Shown in pieces: positions 1 to 7,229 of a stretch of 33,527 nt of DNA. Source of the DNA: Zymomonas sp. (lineage in GTDB: Bacteria > Pseudomonadota > Alphaproteobacteria > Sphingomonadales > Sphingomonadaceae). Each line of letters starts with the position of its first letter. Position 1 is the stretch's first letter. The notes under the pieces are model-generated. The model made no database searches. It was not told where the DNA came from and saw only the letters and a list, made by a program, of their open reading frames with translations. The position numbers and the translations under genes are program-made. The stretch spans positions 1 through 33,527 of the forward strand of contig JAIYAJ010000120.1 in NCBI GenBank assembly GCA_027489105.1, read 5' to 3'.

Positions 1-2
1 CC

Positions 3-575
3 GACGATCCCGACCTGCGCGAGGATCTCGCCGACATGGATGCGGCCGTGCAGCGCTGTAAGGCGATCGTCAGCGGCATATTGATGTCCGCCGGCGAAGC
101 GCGCGGGGTGGCGCCTGCGGTCACGACGATGCGCAGCTTCCTCGACGGCATCGTCGACGAATGGCGCACCATCCGCCGCTCGGGCGCGATCGACTATGTC
201 GACCGCTTCGGGGAGGATGTACCGATTGTTTCCGATCCGGCGCTGAAGCAGGTGCTGGGCAACATCATCGACAATGCGGCCGACTTCTCGCCCGACTGGG
301 TCGGCATCAGCGCGACGCGCGAGCAGGACGCGCTGATCCTGGAGATCGCCGACCGGGGGCCGGGCTTCGCGCCCGACATTTTGTCCTCCTTCGGCCAGCC
401 CTATCGATCGACCAAGGGCAAGCCCGGTGGCGGCCTGGGCCTGTTCCTGCTGGTCAATGTGGTGCGCAAGCTGGGCGGTGAAGCGGAGGCGGGCAACCGC
501 GACGGAGGCGGTGCCTATGTGCGCGTGCGCCTGCCGATCGCGGCGCTCGCTTATGGCAAGGAGGCGCGGACATGA
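3..575 (+). CDS. regB: RegB/PrrB/ActS-like sensor histidine kinase, C-terminal part (5' end outside window)
   Basis: This is the 3' end of a membrane redox-sensing histidine kinase. The frame is open from base 3, so the membrane sensor and phospho-accepting His box lie upstream of the window; the first ATG at 36 is internal. The visible part begins in the dimerisation helices (LREDLADMDAAVQRCKAIV, typical of RegB just after the His box). It continues through a full HATPase_c domain: N box NIIDNAADFSP, G1 box DRGPGFAP, and G2 box GKPGGGLGLFLL. RegB-type kinases control redox-responsive genes through RegA. The stop overlaps the start of the next gene as ATGA, so the two are translationally coupled. 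The redox Cys and quinone-binding segment of the family cannot be checked here. The kinase call is certain; the RegB subfamily rests on the C-terminal motifs and the RegA-like partner. Confidence 0.88.
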   Translation, partial: DDPDLREDLADMDAAVQRCKAIVSGILMSAGEARGVAPAVTTMRSFLDGIVDEWRTIRRSGAIDYVDRFGEDVPIVSDPALKQVLGNIIDNAADFSPDWVGISATREQDALILEIADRGPGFAPDILSSFGQPYRSTKGKPGGGLGLFLLVNVVRKLGGEAEAGNRDGGGAYVRVRLPIAALAYGKEART

Positions 576-1105
576 CCGACCAGAAGCTGCTGGTGATCGT
601 CGAGGACGATGTCGGTTTCGCCCGTACCCTGAAGCGATCCTTCGAGCGGCGCGGCTATGGCGTGATCGTGGCACATAGCCACGAGGAACTGACCGTGCTG
701 CTCAAGACGAACCATCCCGGTTTCGCGGTGGTCGATCTGAAACTGGGTGGAGCTTCGGGGCTGGTCTGCGTCCAGACGCTGCGCGCACTGGATGAGGCGA
801 TGAAGATCGTCGTGCTGACCGGCTTCGCCAGCATCGCCACGGCGGTCGAGGCGATCAAGCTCGGCGCCTCCTATTATCTCGCCAAGCCGTCGAACACCGA
901 CGACATCGAAGCGGCCTTCGCCAAGACCGAGGGCGACCCCGATGCGGTCGTCGAGGGGCGCCAGTCGTCGATCAAGACGGTGGAGTGGGAGCATATCCAC
1001 CAGACGCTGGTCGAGACCGACTTCAACATCTCCGAGACCGCCCGCCGGCTGGGCATGCACCGTCGGACACTGGCCCGGAAGCTGGAAAAGCGCCAGCTTC
1101 GCTAG
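572..1105 (+). CDS. regA: RegA/PrrA/ActR-like redox response regulator
   Basis: A 177-residue two-domain response regulator. The receiver domain (about 5-120) has the acidic pocket E11-D12-D13, phospho-acceptor Asp55 (VVDLKL), Thr83 and Lys105 (LAKPS). A short linker leads to a Fis-type helix-turn-helix at about 150-172 (NISETARRLGMHRRTLARK). This compact receiver-plus-Fis architecture and length are those of RegA/PrrA/ActR, which in alphaproteobacteria tune respiration, electron transport and carbon or nitrogen assimilation to redox state. It overlaps the kinase gene by four bases. Its TAG stop shares the palindrome CTAG (1102-1105) with the stop of the convergent aldehyde dehydrogenase gene. 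Confidence is high for family; target genes cannot be read from the window. Confidence 0.92.
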   Translation: MTDQKLLVIVEDDVGFARTLKRSFERRGYGVIVAHSHEELTVLLKTNHPGFAVVDLKLGGASGLVCVQTLRALDEAMKIVVLTGFASIATAVEAIKLGASYYLAKPSNTDDIEAAFAKTEGDPDAVVEGRQSSIKTVEWEHIHQTLVETDFNISETARRLGMHRRTLARKLEKRQLR

Positions 1106-2517
1106 AGTGCTAGGCCGTTGACCGGCACTGCCGCGACGCCGTCGGCTTCGAAGCTCGCGATCGGATAGGCGCAATAATCGGCCGCATAATATGCGCTGGG
1201 CCGGTGATTGCCCGAAGCGCCCAGCCCGCCGAACGGCATATTGCCCGCGGCTCCGGTCGTCGGCCGGTTGCGGTTGACCACCCCGGCGCGGCTTTCCTCG
1301 ACGAAGCGCGCCCACAGCGCCGCGTCGGCGCTGACGAGGCCGGCGGACAGGCCATAGACGGTGTCGTTGGCGGTGCGGATCGCAGCATCGAAATCGGGTA
1401 CGCGGATGATTTGCGCGACCGGCGCAAAGATTTCCTCGTCGGGCAGGGCTATGCCGGTCGTGTCGAGGATGGCGGGCGTGACGAAGGCCTCCGAGCGGCC
1501 AGGGATGCGGTCGAAGGCGCGGATCGTGCGGGCGCCGGCGGCGACCATCGCCGCGACACCCTGGCGGGCGCGATCGGCGGCGGGCGCGGAGATCAGCGGC
1601 CCCATGAACGCCTCGCCTAGCTCGTCCCAGGCGGCGATCGGCAGGCGTGCGGTCAGCGCCTCCAGCGCATCGACGATGGCGTCGCCCATGCGTCCCTCGG
1701 GCCCGATGATCCGCCGCGCGCAGGAGCAGCGCTGTCCGGTGGTGACGAAAGCCGAGTTGACGATGATCGAGGCGGCTTCCTCGGGCGAATCCCACACGAT
1801 CAGCGGATTGTTGCCGCCCAGTTCGAGCGCCATGATGACATGCGGCCGGTCGACCAGTGCGCGCCGCAGCGCCGCGCCGCCCTGCGGCGAACCGGTGAAC
1901 AGCAACCCGTCGATGTCCGACGCCACCAGCGCGCGGCCGGTGTCGGGGCCGCCCTGGACGAGCCCCAGCAGCCCATCGGGCAGCCCGGCGTCACGCCACG
2001 CGGAAACCATCGCCTCGCCGATCGCCGGGGTCAGTTCGGACGGCTTGAACACCACCGCATTGCCCGCCAGCAGTGCCGGCACGATATGGCCATTCGGCAA
2101 ATGGCCGGGGAAGTTATAGGGGCCGAGCACCGCCATGACGCCATGCCCGCGATGGCGCAGCACGGCGCGGCCGAAGGGCATGTCCGCCGCGCGCTCGCCC
2201 GCGCGCTCGGCCATCGCCGCGATCGAGATGTCGACCTTGCCGATCATCGAGCCGATCTCGGCGCGGGTTTCCCACAGCAGCTTGCCGGTCTCGCGCGACA
2301 GCAGTTCAGCGAGCGCTTCGCGACGTTCGCCTAATAGGACCGCATAGCGTTTCGCTACCCTGATCCGCTCCTCGGCCGAAGCCGCGCGCCACGGACCCAG
2401 CGCCGCGCGGGCAGCGGCGACCGCGCGGGCGACGTCGGCCGGGCCGGAGACGGCGCCGCGCCAGACGATCGCGCCGCTGGCGGGATCGGTCGAAACAAGC
2501 TCTTCCATCATCGTCAT
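1102..2517 (-). CDS. astD: AstD-like succinylglutamate-semialdehyde dehydrogenase
   Basis: A 471-residue NAD(P)-dependent aldehyde dehydrogenase. Visible ALDH landmarks are Asn135 in GPYNFP, the cofactor-binding Lys158 in FKPSE, the Rossmann segment FTGSPQGG near 207, the general base Glu232 in ELGGNNP, and the catalytic Cys264 in GQRC. The NNP after the ELGG motif and the adjacent AstA and AstC genes point to AstD, which oxidises N-succinylglutamate 5-semialdehyde in arginine catabolism. It is the last gene of a five-gene minus-strand operon, and its ATG overlaps the astA stop (ATGA, 2514-2517). Two more in-frame ATGs lie at codons 3 and 4, so the exact start is uncertain by a few residues. 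If the operon serves lysine, the substrate would be the one-carbon-longer succinyl-aminoadipate semialdehyde (inference). Confidence 0.87.
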   Translation of the reverse strand: MTMMEELVSTDPASGAIVWRGAVSGPADVARAVAAARAALGPWRAASAEERIRVAKRYAVLLGERREALAELLSRETGKLLWETRAEIGSMIGKVDISIAAMAERAGERAADMPFGRAVLRHRGHGVMAVLGPYNFPGHLPNGHIVPALLAGNAVVFKPSELTPAIGEAMVSAWRDAGLPDGLLGLVQGGPDTGRALVASDIDGLLFTGSPQGGAALRRALVDRPHVIMALELGGNNPLIVWDSPEEAASIIVNSAFVTTGQRCSCARRIIGPEGRMGDAIVDALEALTARLPIAAWDELGEAFMGPLISAPAADRARQGVAAMVAAGARTIRAFDRIPGRSEAFVTPAILDTTGIALPDEEIFAPVAQIIRVPDFDAAIRTANDTVYGLSAGLVSADAALWARFVEESRAGVVNRNRPTTGAAGNMPFGGLGASGNHRPSAYYAADYCAYPIASFEADGVAAVPVNGLAL

Positions 2518-3524
2518 CCGTTGCTGATCCTGATCCGGTCATTGTCGCCGACGCCCAGAGCGTGGGCGGTTTCGGTGTCGATCGTTACGACGTCCTCATG
2601 CACCGTCGCATGCGCCTGCACGGCGCGGAACGCGTCGATGTCGACAGTCGAGAGAAGGTGCGGCACCGCGTCGATGTCGGGCGTACCGACGCAGACGCGG
2701 GCGACGCGGCTGGCGCGCAGCGTCAGCAGATTGTCGCGGCCGCAGGTCATGGTCGGCCCGCCGTCGAAGATGTCGATCAGTCCCGACGCCTCGAACCCTT
2801 CGCGCTCCAGCAGCCGCTTTGCCGCCTCGCCATCGCGGTGGACGCGGCCGATCGAGCGGCAGGCTTCGCCGTCGATCAGCTCGACATAGATCGGGTGACG
2901 CGGGGCGAGGTCGAGGATGAACTGCCCATCGGTCGAAGTGACCATGCGATCGGCCTCCTCGAACGGCAGGCGGAAGAATTTGGAGGCGACCCCGTCCCAG
3001 AAGGGCGAATGGTCGCGTTCGTCGAACCAGCCGCGCAGTTCCGCCATGACCGTCTGGGAGAAGCGCAGCGGCGCCGATCCGATCAGCATGTAGCGGCTGC
3101 GCGCCAGCAGCCGGCCGGCGCCGCCGCTGCGCCGTTCGGGTCGGAGGAACAGCGAGCCGACCTCGGTCCAGCCGCCGCATTCGTTGACCAGCACCAGCGC
3201 CTGATGGTCGAAGCGCATGTCGATCGCGGCGCTGTACTGGGCGAGCGTCATCACCCGGAAGGAGAAATGCGGCCGCCGCATGCCCACCGCCGCGCGGACG
3301 CCAGCGACGCCCTCGATGCGACCGGTCGCCGCATCCTCCAGCATCAGCGTGTACCAGGCCTCGGCCGGGGCGATGCTGCCGGCGAAGCTGTCGGCGGACA
3401 GCTGCAGCCGCTGCGCCAGCACGTCGCGGTCCTCGGGCAGGCTGGTGAAGCCCCGGCCCGAGAGGACCGCGAGCTCCATCAGTGCAGGCAGGTCCGCCGG
3501 GCCGGCGGGCCGGACCATCAGCAT
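2514..3524 (-). CDS. astA: AstA-like arginine N-succinyltransferase
   Basis: A 336-residue GNAT-fold acyltransferase matching the AstA/AruF/AruG family in length and motifs: an N-terminal MVRPAGPADLPAL start, FSFRVMTLAQYS around 90, the strongly conserved block MAELRGWFDERD followed by SPFWDGVASKFFRLPF (about 175-200), and DIFDGGPTM near 270. AstA transfers the succinyl group of succinyl-CoA to the alpha-amino group of arginine; family members also accept ornithine. The start overlaps the upstream aminotransferase stop by one base (TGATG, 3522-3526). A second in-frame ATG two codons later is equally plausible. Only one AstA paralogue is present, whereas Pseudomonas carries an AruF/AruG pair. 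The substrate here is not proven: the operon lacks AstB, which is needed only for arginine. Confidence 0.9.
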   Translation of the reverse strand: MLMVRPAGPADLPALMELAVLSGRGFTSLPEDRDVLAQRLQLSADSFAGSIAPAEAWYTLMLEDAATGRIEGVAGVRAAVGMRRPHFSFRVMTLAQYSAAIDMRFDHQALVLVNECGGWTEVGSLFLRPERRSGGAGRLLARSRYMLIGSAPLRFSQTVMAELRGWFDERDHSPFWDGVASKFFRLPFEEADRMVTSTDGQFILDLAPRHPIYVELIDGEACRSIGRVHRDGEAAKRLLEREGFEASGLIDIFDGGPTMTCGRDNLLTLRASRVARVCVGTPDIDAVPHLLSTVDIDAFRAVQAHATVHEDVVTIDTETAHALGVGDNDRIRISNG

Positions 3525-4726
3525 CAGGCGGCCGCTTTCGCCAGGCGGGCCCGTGCATCGTCACAGGCCGCATCGAGACGCTTCACCGCCTCCACGATCT
3601 CCTCGGAGGTGATGATCAGCGGCGGCAGAAGGCGCACGCAATTCTCGCCCCCGCCGGCCACGAGCAGGTCATGATCGCGCGCGATGGCCATGAACTCGCG
3701 GTTGTTGGGGATCATCTTGAGGCCGATCAGCAGCCCCTTGCCGCGCACTTCGGCGATCAGGTCGGGATGGCGGGCGGCTAGTTCGGTCAGGCGCTCGCGG
3801 AACTCGGCGGAGACGGCCTCGACATGGGCGAGCATGGCGGGCTGCGCGATCTCGTCGAAGGCGGCAGTCGCGACGGCCATCGCCAGCGGGTTGCCGCCGA
3901 AGGTGGAACCATGGACGCCGACGATCATCCCGCTCGCGGCGTGATCGGTCGCGAGGCAGGCGCCGACCGGGAAGCCGCCGCCGAGCGCCTTGGCGACGGC
4001 CATGATGTCGGGCGCGGCGTCGTCGAACCACTGGTGCGCGAACAGCTTGCCGGTCCGGCCCATGCCGCACTGGACCTCGTCATAGATCAGCAGCACGCCA
4101 TGCTGGCGGGTCAGTGCGCGCAGCCGGGTCAGCCATTCGCCCGACAATGCCCGCGCGCCGCCTTCGCCCTGGACCGGCTCGACGATGACCGCAGCGGTAG
4201 TCGGCCGCGCGATGGCCTCCTCGATCGCCGCCTGGTCGTCGAGCGACAGCTGGACATAGCCGGGCAGGCGCGGGCCGAAGCCCTCGAGATAGGTGGCGTT
4301 GCCCGAGGCGTTGATCGCTGCGTAGGTCCGGCCATGGAAGGAGCCGGCGAAACCGATGATGTCGATCCGCTCGGGCTGGCCGGCAGCGGCGTGGAAGCGG
4401 CGCGCGGTCTTGATCGCGCATTCGACCGCTTCGGTGCCCGAATTGGCGAAATAGACGACATCGGCGAAGCTGGCGTCGGTCAGCCGGCGGGCGAGCGCCT
4501 CCTGTCCGGGGATGCGGAAGATGTTCGACACATGCCACAGCTTGTGCGCCTGCGCCTCCAGCGCGGCGACCAGCGTTGGGTGGCAATGGCCGAGCCCGTT
4601 GGTGGCGATGCCCGCGACGCAGTCGAGATAGGTGCGCCCGTCCTCGTCGGTCAGCCACACGCCCTTGCCGCTGGCCACCGAGATCGGCGCGCGGTTGTAC
4701 AAGCCCATGATGCGATCGTCGGTCAT
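3524..4726 (-). CDS. astC: AstC/ArgD-family class III aminotransferase (succinylornithine-type)
   Basis: A 400-residue PLP-dependent class III aminotransferase. It shows NGLGHCHP (43-50), the phosphate-binding NSGTEAVE (95-102), FHGRT (130-134), the PLP-ring Asp216 in YDEVQ, the Schiff-base Lys246 in AKALGGGFP, and STFGGNPLA. These are the signatures of the ArgD/AstC group, which transaminates the terminal amine of N-acyl ornithine and related N-acyl diamino acids. I chose the ATG at 4726 because it follows a GGAGG ribosome-binding site, overlaps the upstream stop as ATGA (4723-4726), and begins the conserved domain; the open frame runs further upstream but only through shadow sequence. ArgD proteins are promiscuous, so succinylornithine, acetylornithine or succinyl-lysine are all possible. 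The neighbouring astA and astD favour a succinylated substrate. Confidence 0.78.
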   Translation of the reverse strand: MTDDRIMGLYNRAPISVASGKGVWLTDEDGRTYLDCVAGIATNGLGHCHPTLVAALEAQAHKLWHVSNIFRIPGQEALARRLTDASFADVVYFANSGTEAVECAIKTARRFHAAAGQPERIDIIGFAGSFHGRTYAAINASGNATYLEGFGPRLPGYVQLSLDDQAAIEEAIARPTTAAVIVEPVQGEGGARALSGEWLTRLRALTRQHGVLLIYDEVQCGMGRTGKLFAHQWFDDAAPDIMAVAKALGGGFPVGACLATDHAASGMIVGVHGSTFGGNPLAMAVATAAFDEIAQPAMLAHVEAVSAEFRERLTELAARHPDLIAEVRGKGLLIGLKMIPNNREFMAIARDHDLLVAGGGENCVRLLPPLIITSEEIVEAVKRLDAACDDARARLAKAAA

Positions 4727-6126
4727 CCCCGGTCCTCCATGTCGAAATCCACGCGCCCGATCCGATGGGGCGCGACAAGCTGCTGGATGCGGCCGGCCAG
4801 ACGGCGCTCGGCCGCCGGCACCAGCCGCGCATAATAAGCCGCGTTGACGGGGCCGAGCCCGTGCTCCGCGCTGAAGCTGCCGCCATAGTCGCGGACGACG
4901 GCGTCGAAGATCATCGCGCGCGCCGCCTCGCCCTCGGCGGGCGAATAGGGGCCGGCCTCGGGCGGCCAGACCAGATTGAAGTGCATGCCCCCGTCGCCGA
5001 TATGGCCGAAGTCGCACAGGCGCAGCTGCGGCGCGGTGGCGGCGAGCCGGTCGATCAGGTCGGCGCGGAAGCGCATGACGTCGCCGCGTCGCAGCGATAC
5101 GTCGCAGCCGATCACCTTGCCCGAGGCGCGCAGCCCTTCGGGGATCGCATGGCGGATCGCCCAGAGGCCCTCGTCATGCGCGACGGCAATGTCGATCAGG
5201 CCGCCGTCGGGTCGTTCCATCCAGGGTTCGAGCGACGCCGCCAGCGCGTCGGCGAGCATCGCCTCCGACAGCGCTGCGCCGCCGGACAGCTCCACCAGCA
5301 CCGCATAGGGCGGGATGCCGCCGGCGAAGGGGAGGCGCAGGCGCGGAACATGGACGAGCGCGGCTTCCATCGCCGGGCGCGACATGCCCTCGAAGGCGGT
5401 GAGGAGCGTGCCGAGCCCCGCTTCGAGCGGCGCGATCAGGTCTACCGCCGCTTCGGGGCGTTCGAGCGCGATCAGCGCGGTGATGCGGTTCGCGGGCCTG
5501 GGCTGAAGCGCGACGGTCGCCCGCGTGACGATGCCGAGCGATCCAGCGCCGCCGACCCACAGCTGCTTGAGGTCGAGCCCGCTATTGTCCTTCCACAGGC
5601 CCCGGCCGAAACGAAGGATGGTGCCCTCCGCGTCCGACAGCACGACCTCCAGCCCCAGCAGATTGCGCCGCACATCGCCATGGCGGAGCAGCCGGGCGCC
5701 GCCGGTGTTCGCCGACACCATCCCGCCGATCGAGGGATCGGCGCCGAGATCGATCGGGAAACAGAGGCCGTGCTCGCCGGCCGCCGCGTTGAGCGCCGAG
5801 AGCAGCACGCCGGCCTCGACCTCGGCGGTGCGGTTGACCGCGTCGATTACGGGCGCGGCGTTGAGCCGCTCCAGGCTGAGGACGATCTGGCGGTCGGCGA
5901 GCGCTGCGCCGACAAGGCCCGAGCGGGCGCCCTGCGGTACCAGCCGGTGGCCGGATGCATGGGCCGCTCGGACGAGCGCCGAGACCTCCTCGGTCGAGCC
6001 GGGACGCACGACCGCGAGCGCGGCACCGCCGCCCTGACGTCCGTCGCAATCATAGCGGGCCAGATCCTCGGGCGCGTCGAGCAGGTTGCGCTCGCCGACG
6101 ATCGCGGCCAGGCCGTCGAGGGTCAT
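4723..6126 (-). CDS. FAD-linked oxidase, D-2-hydroxyglutarate dehydrogenase-like
   Basis: A 467-residue flavoprotein of the GlcD/D-lactate/D-2-hydroxyglutarate dehydrogenase superfamily. The N-terminal FAD-binding_4 domain contains PQGARSGLVGAAL (64-76), FPIDLGADPSIGGMVSANTG (123-142), LRHGDVRRNLLGLEVVLSD (147-165) and LKQLWVGGAGSLGI (186-199), close to D-2-hydroxyglutarate dehydrogenase. The C-terminal FAD-oxidase domain carries a putative metal site, His375 and His382 (HIGDGGMH) plus Glu421 (SAEHGLG), spaced as in that enzyme. The start overlaps the stop of the upstream DUF1338/HglS gene (ATGA, 6123-6126). HglS makes D-2-hydroxyglutarate, so the natural inference is that this enzyme oxidises it to 2-oxoglutarate. 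The cannier alternative is a D-lactate or other D-2-hydroxyacid dehydrogenase; motifs alone do not separate these fully. Confidence 0.75.
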   Translation of the reverse strand: MTLDGLAAIVGERNLLDAPEDLARYDCDGRQGGGAALAVVRPGSTEEVSALVRAAHASGHRLVPQGARSGLVGAALADRQIVLSLERLNAAPVIDAVNRTAEVEAGVLLSALNAAAGEHGLCFPIDLGADPSIGGMVSANTGGARLLRHGDVRRNLLGLEVVLSDAEGTILRFGRGLWKDNSGLDLKQLWVGGAGSLGIVTRATVALQPRPANRITALIALERPEAAVDLIAPLEAGLGTLLTAFEGMSRPAMEAALVHVPRLRLPFAGGIPPYAVLVELSGGAALSEAMLADALAASLEPWMERPDGGLIDIAVAHDEGLWAIRHAIPEGLRASGKVIGCDVSLRRGDVMRFRADLIDRLAATAPQLRLCDFGHIGDGGMHFNLVWPPEAGPYSPAEGEAARAMIFDAVVRDYGGSFSAEHGLGPVNAAYYARLVPAAERRLAGRIQQLVAPHRIGRVDFDMEDRG

Positions 6127-7145
6127 GCGACCTTGGTCATCTGGAAGATGCCGGTGGCGTTACCGCTGTCGAAGCTGAGATCGAGCCCGCCCGTCTCCGG
6201 ATCGCTGTCGCGGGTGATGAACTCGTAGAAGGAGCCCGGCACCTGCTGCTCGATGCTGCCGTCATCGGTGCGGAAGCTGCGGGGCACCGGATCGGCGCGA
6301 TAGGCGGTCTGGCGGACGCGGCCATTGGTCGAGACTTCTACCCGCTCCTTGATTGGCCGGCCGATTGCGCGCTGCCGGTCGGCAAGCGCCTCGACATCGG
6401 CGACGCGGTCGGTCGCATGGTTGAAGGCATTGCCCTCGGTCGCGATCCAGGCCGCTTCGGGCGAGGCGCCGCGCAGGATATGATAGTCGTCGAGGCTCGG
6501 CTCGTCATGATGCCGGCCGAAGGCCGCGAGCAGTTCGGGCAGGCCCGCCGCCGCCATGGCGAAGGGCGCCTTGTGCGTCGCCGACAGCGTGTCGAGCAGC
6601 GTCCGGCCCGCGTCGCCGAGCGGGTCGCGCGACTGGCCGAAAACCCGCTGTGCGGCGGCGGCGAACTCCTCGTCGAAGCGCTCGACGTGCAGTTCGCTGA
6701 CGAAATATTGCGGGATCGTCTCGGCATGGTCGAGGTGGCAATAGGCGCGGCCGGTCATGTTGAGGCGGGGGAGCGGGTATGTCCCGGCCACCGCATAGCC
6801 GAGCGGTTCGAGGATGCGCGAGAAAGCCAGTTGCCCGGCCGGGAGCGCGCCGGTGGGGCCGTCGGCGAACAGGATCGTGCGGATCGCGCCATGATCGAAG
6901 CAGACCTTGCCGCCCTCGGCGCGGCGGTCCTCGACATAGGCAGCCCCGCTCGGCACCGTGCGCAGAAGGCCGTCGAACAGGCAGGCGCCGAGCGCCATCG
7001 CGACATCGCCGCGGGTCACGTCATCGCCTTCGCCGCTGCTGATCGCGGGGTCGATCTCGACGACCTCCAGCAGCCGGCGGGTCGGCTCGGCGCCCAGCTG
7101 GGATTCGATCAGGCGTTCGACGGCGCTCATATCCGGTTCCATCAT
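6123..7145 (-). CDS. hglS: DUF1338/HglS-type 2-oxoadipate dioxygenase/decarboxylase
   Basis: A 340-residue DUF1338 (YdcJ/HglS) protein. HglS is an iron enzyme that converts 2-oxoadipate plus oxygen into D-2-hydroxyglutarate and CO2 in lysine catabolism. The expected metal triad is visible: His85 (FDHGAIRT), His243 (AFNHATDR) and Glu308 (GSFYEFI). Arg89 lies four residues after the first His, the position reported as catalytic in HglS. Other marks are AYCHLDHAETIPQYFVSELH (135-152) and TEGNAFNHATDRV. The protein is shorter than the roughly 450-residue Pseudomonas HglS but keeps all key residues. It is the first gene of the operon, divergent from a LysR gene. The ATG at 7145 has no clear ribosome-binding site; the in-frame ATG at 7130, six codons in, follows GGAA and may be the true start. 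Despite the ast neighbours, it is not AstB. Confidence 0.86.
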   Translation of the reverse strand: MMEPDMSAVERLIESQLGAEPTRRLLEVVEIDPAISSGEGDDVTRGDVAMALGACLFDGLLRTVPSGAAYVEDRRAEGGKVCFDHGAIRTILFADGPTGALPAGQLAFSRILEPLGYAVAGTYPLPRLNMTGRAYCHLDHAETIPQYFVSELHVERFDEEFAAAAQRVFGQSRDPLGDAGRTLLDTLSATHKAPFAMAAAGLPELLAAFGRHHDEPSLDDYHILRGASPEAAWIATEGNAFNHATDRVADVEALADRQRAIGRPIKERVEVSTNGRVRQTAYRADPVPRSFRTDDGSIEQQVPGSFYEFITRDSDPETGGLDLSFDSGNATGIFQMTKVA

Positions 7146-7206
7146 GAAGTGAACTGACGATGCGCCTATTTACCGCCTTGAGCTCTCGGAGCAAAATGGC
7201 ATAGCT

Positions 7207-7220
7207 TCATCTATAGATGA
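7207..7220. promoter_or_regulatory. Perfect 14-base palindrome in the hglS-ast / lysR divergent promoter region
   Basis: TCATCTATAGATGA reads the same on both strands. It sits in the 84-base region between the LysR start (7230) and the divergent hglS start (7145), ten bases before the LysR start codon. Dyads in this position are typical LysR operators for autoregulation and for control of the divergent operon. This is the only long perfect palindrome I see in the gap. Its binding protein is inferred. Confidence 0.5.
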
Positions 7221-7229
7221 GGGTTTGGA

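Noticed and set aside
6123..7145. Call of the first operon gene as AstB (succinylarginine dihydrolase), as the ast context suggests
   Set aside because: The sequence has DUF1338/HglS motifs (FDHGAIRT, AFNHATDR, GSFYEFI) and none of the AstB features.
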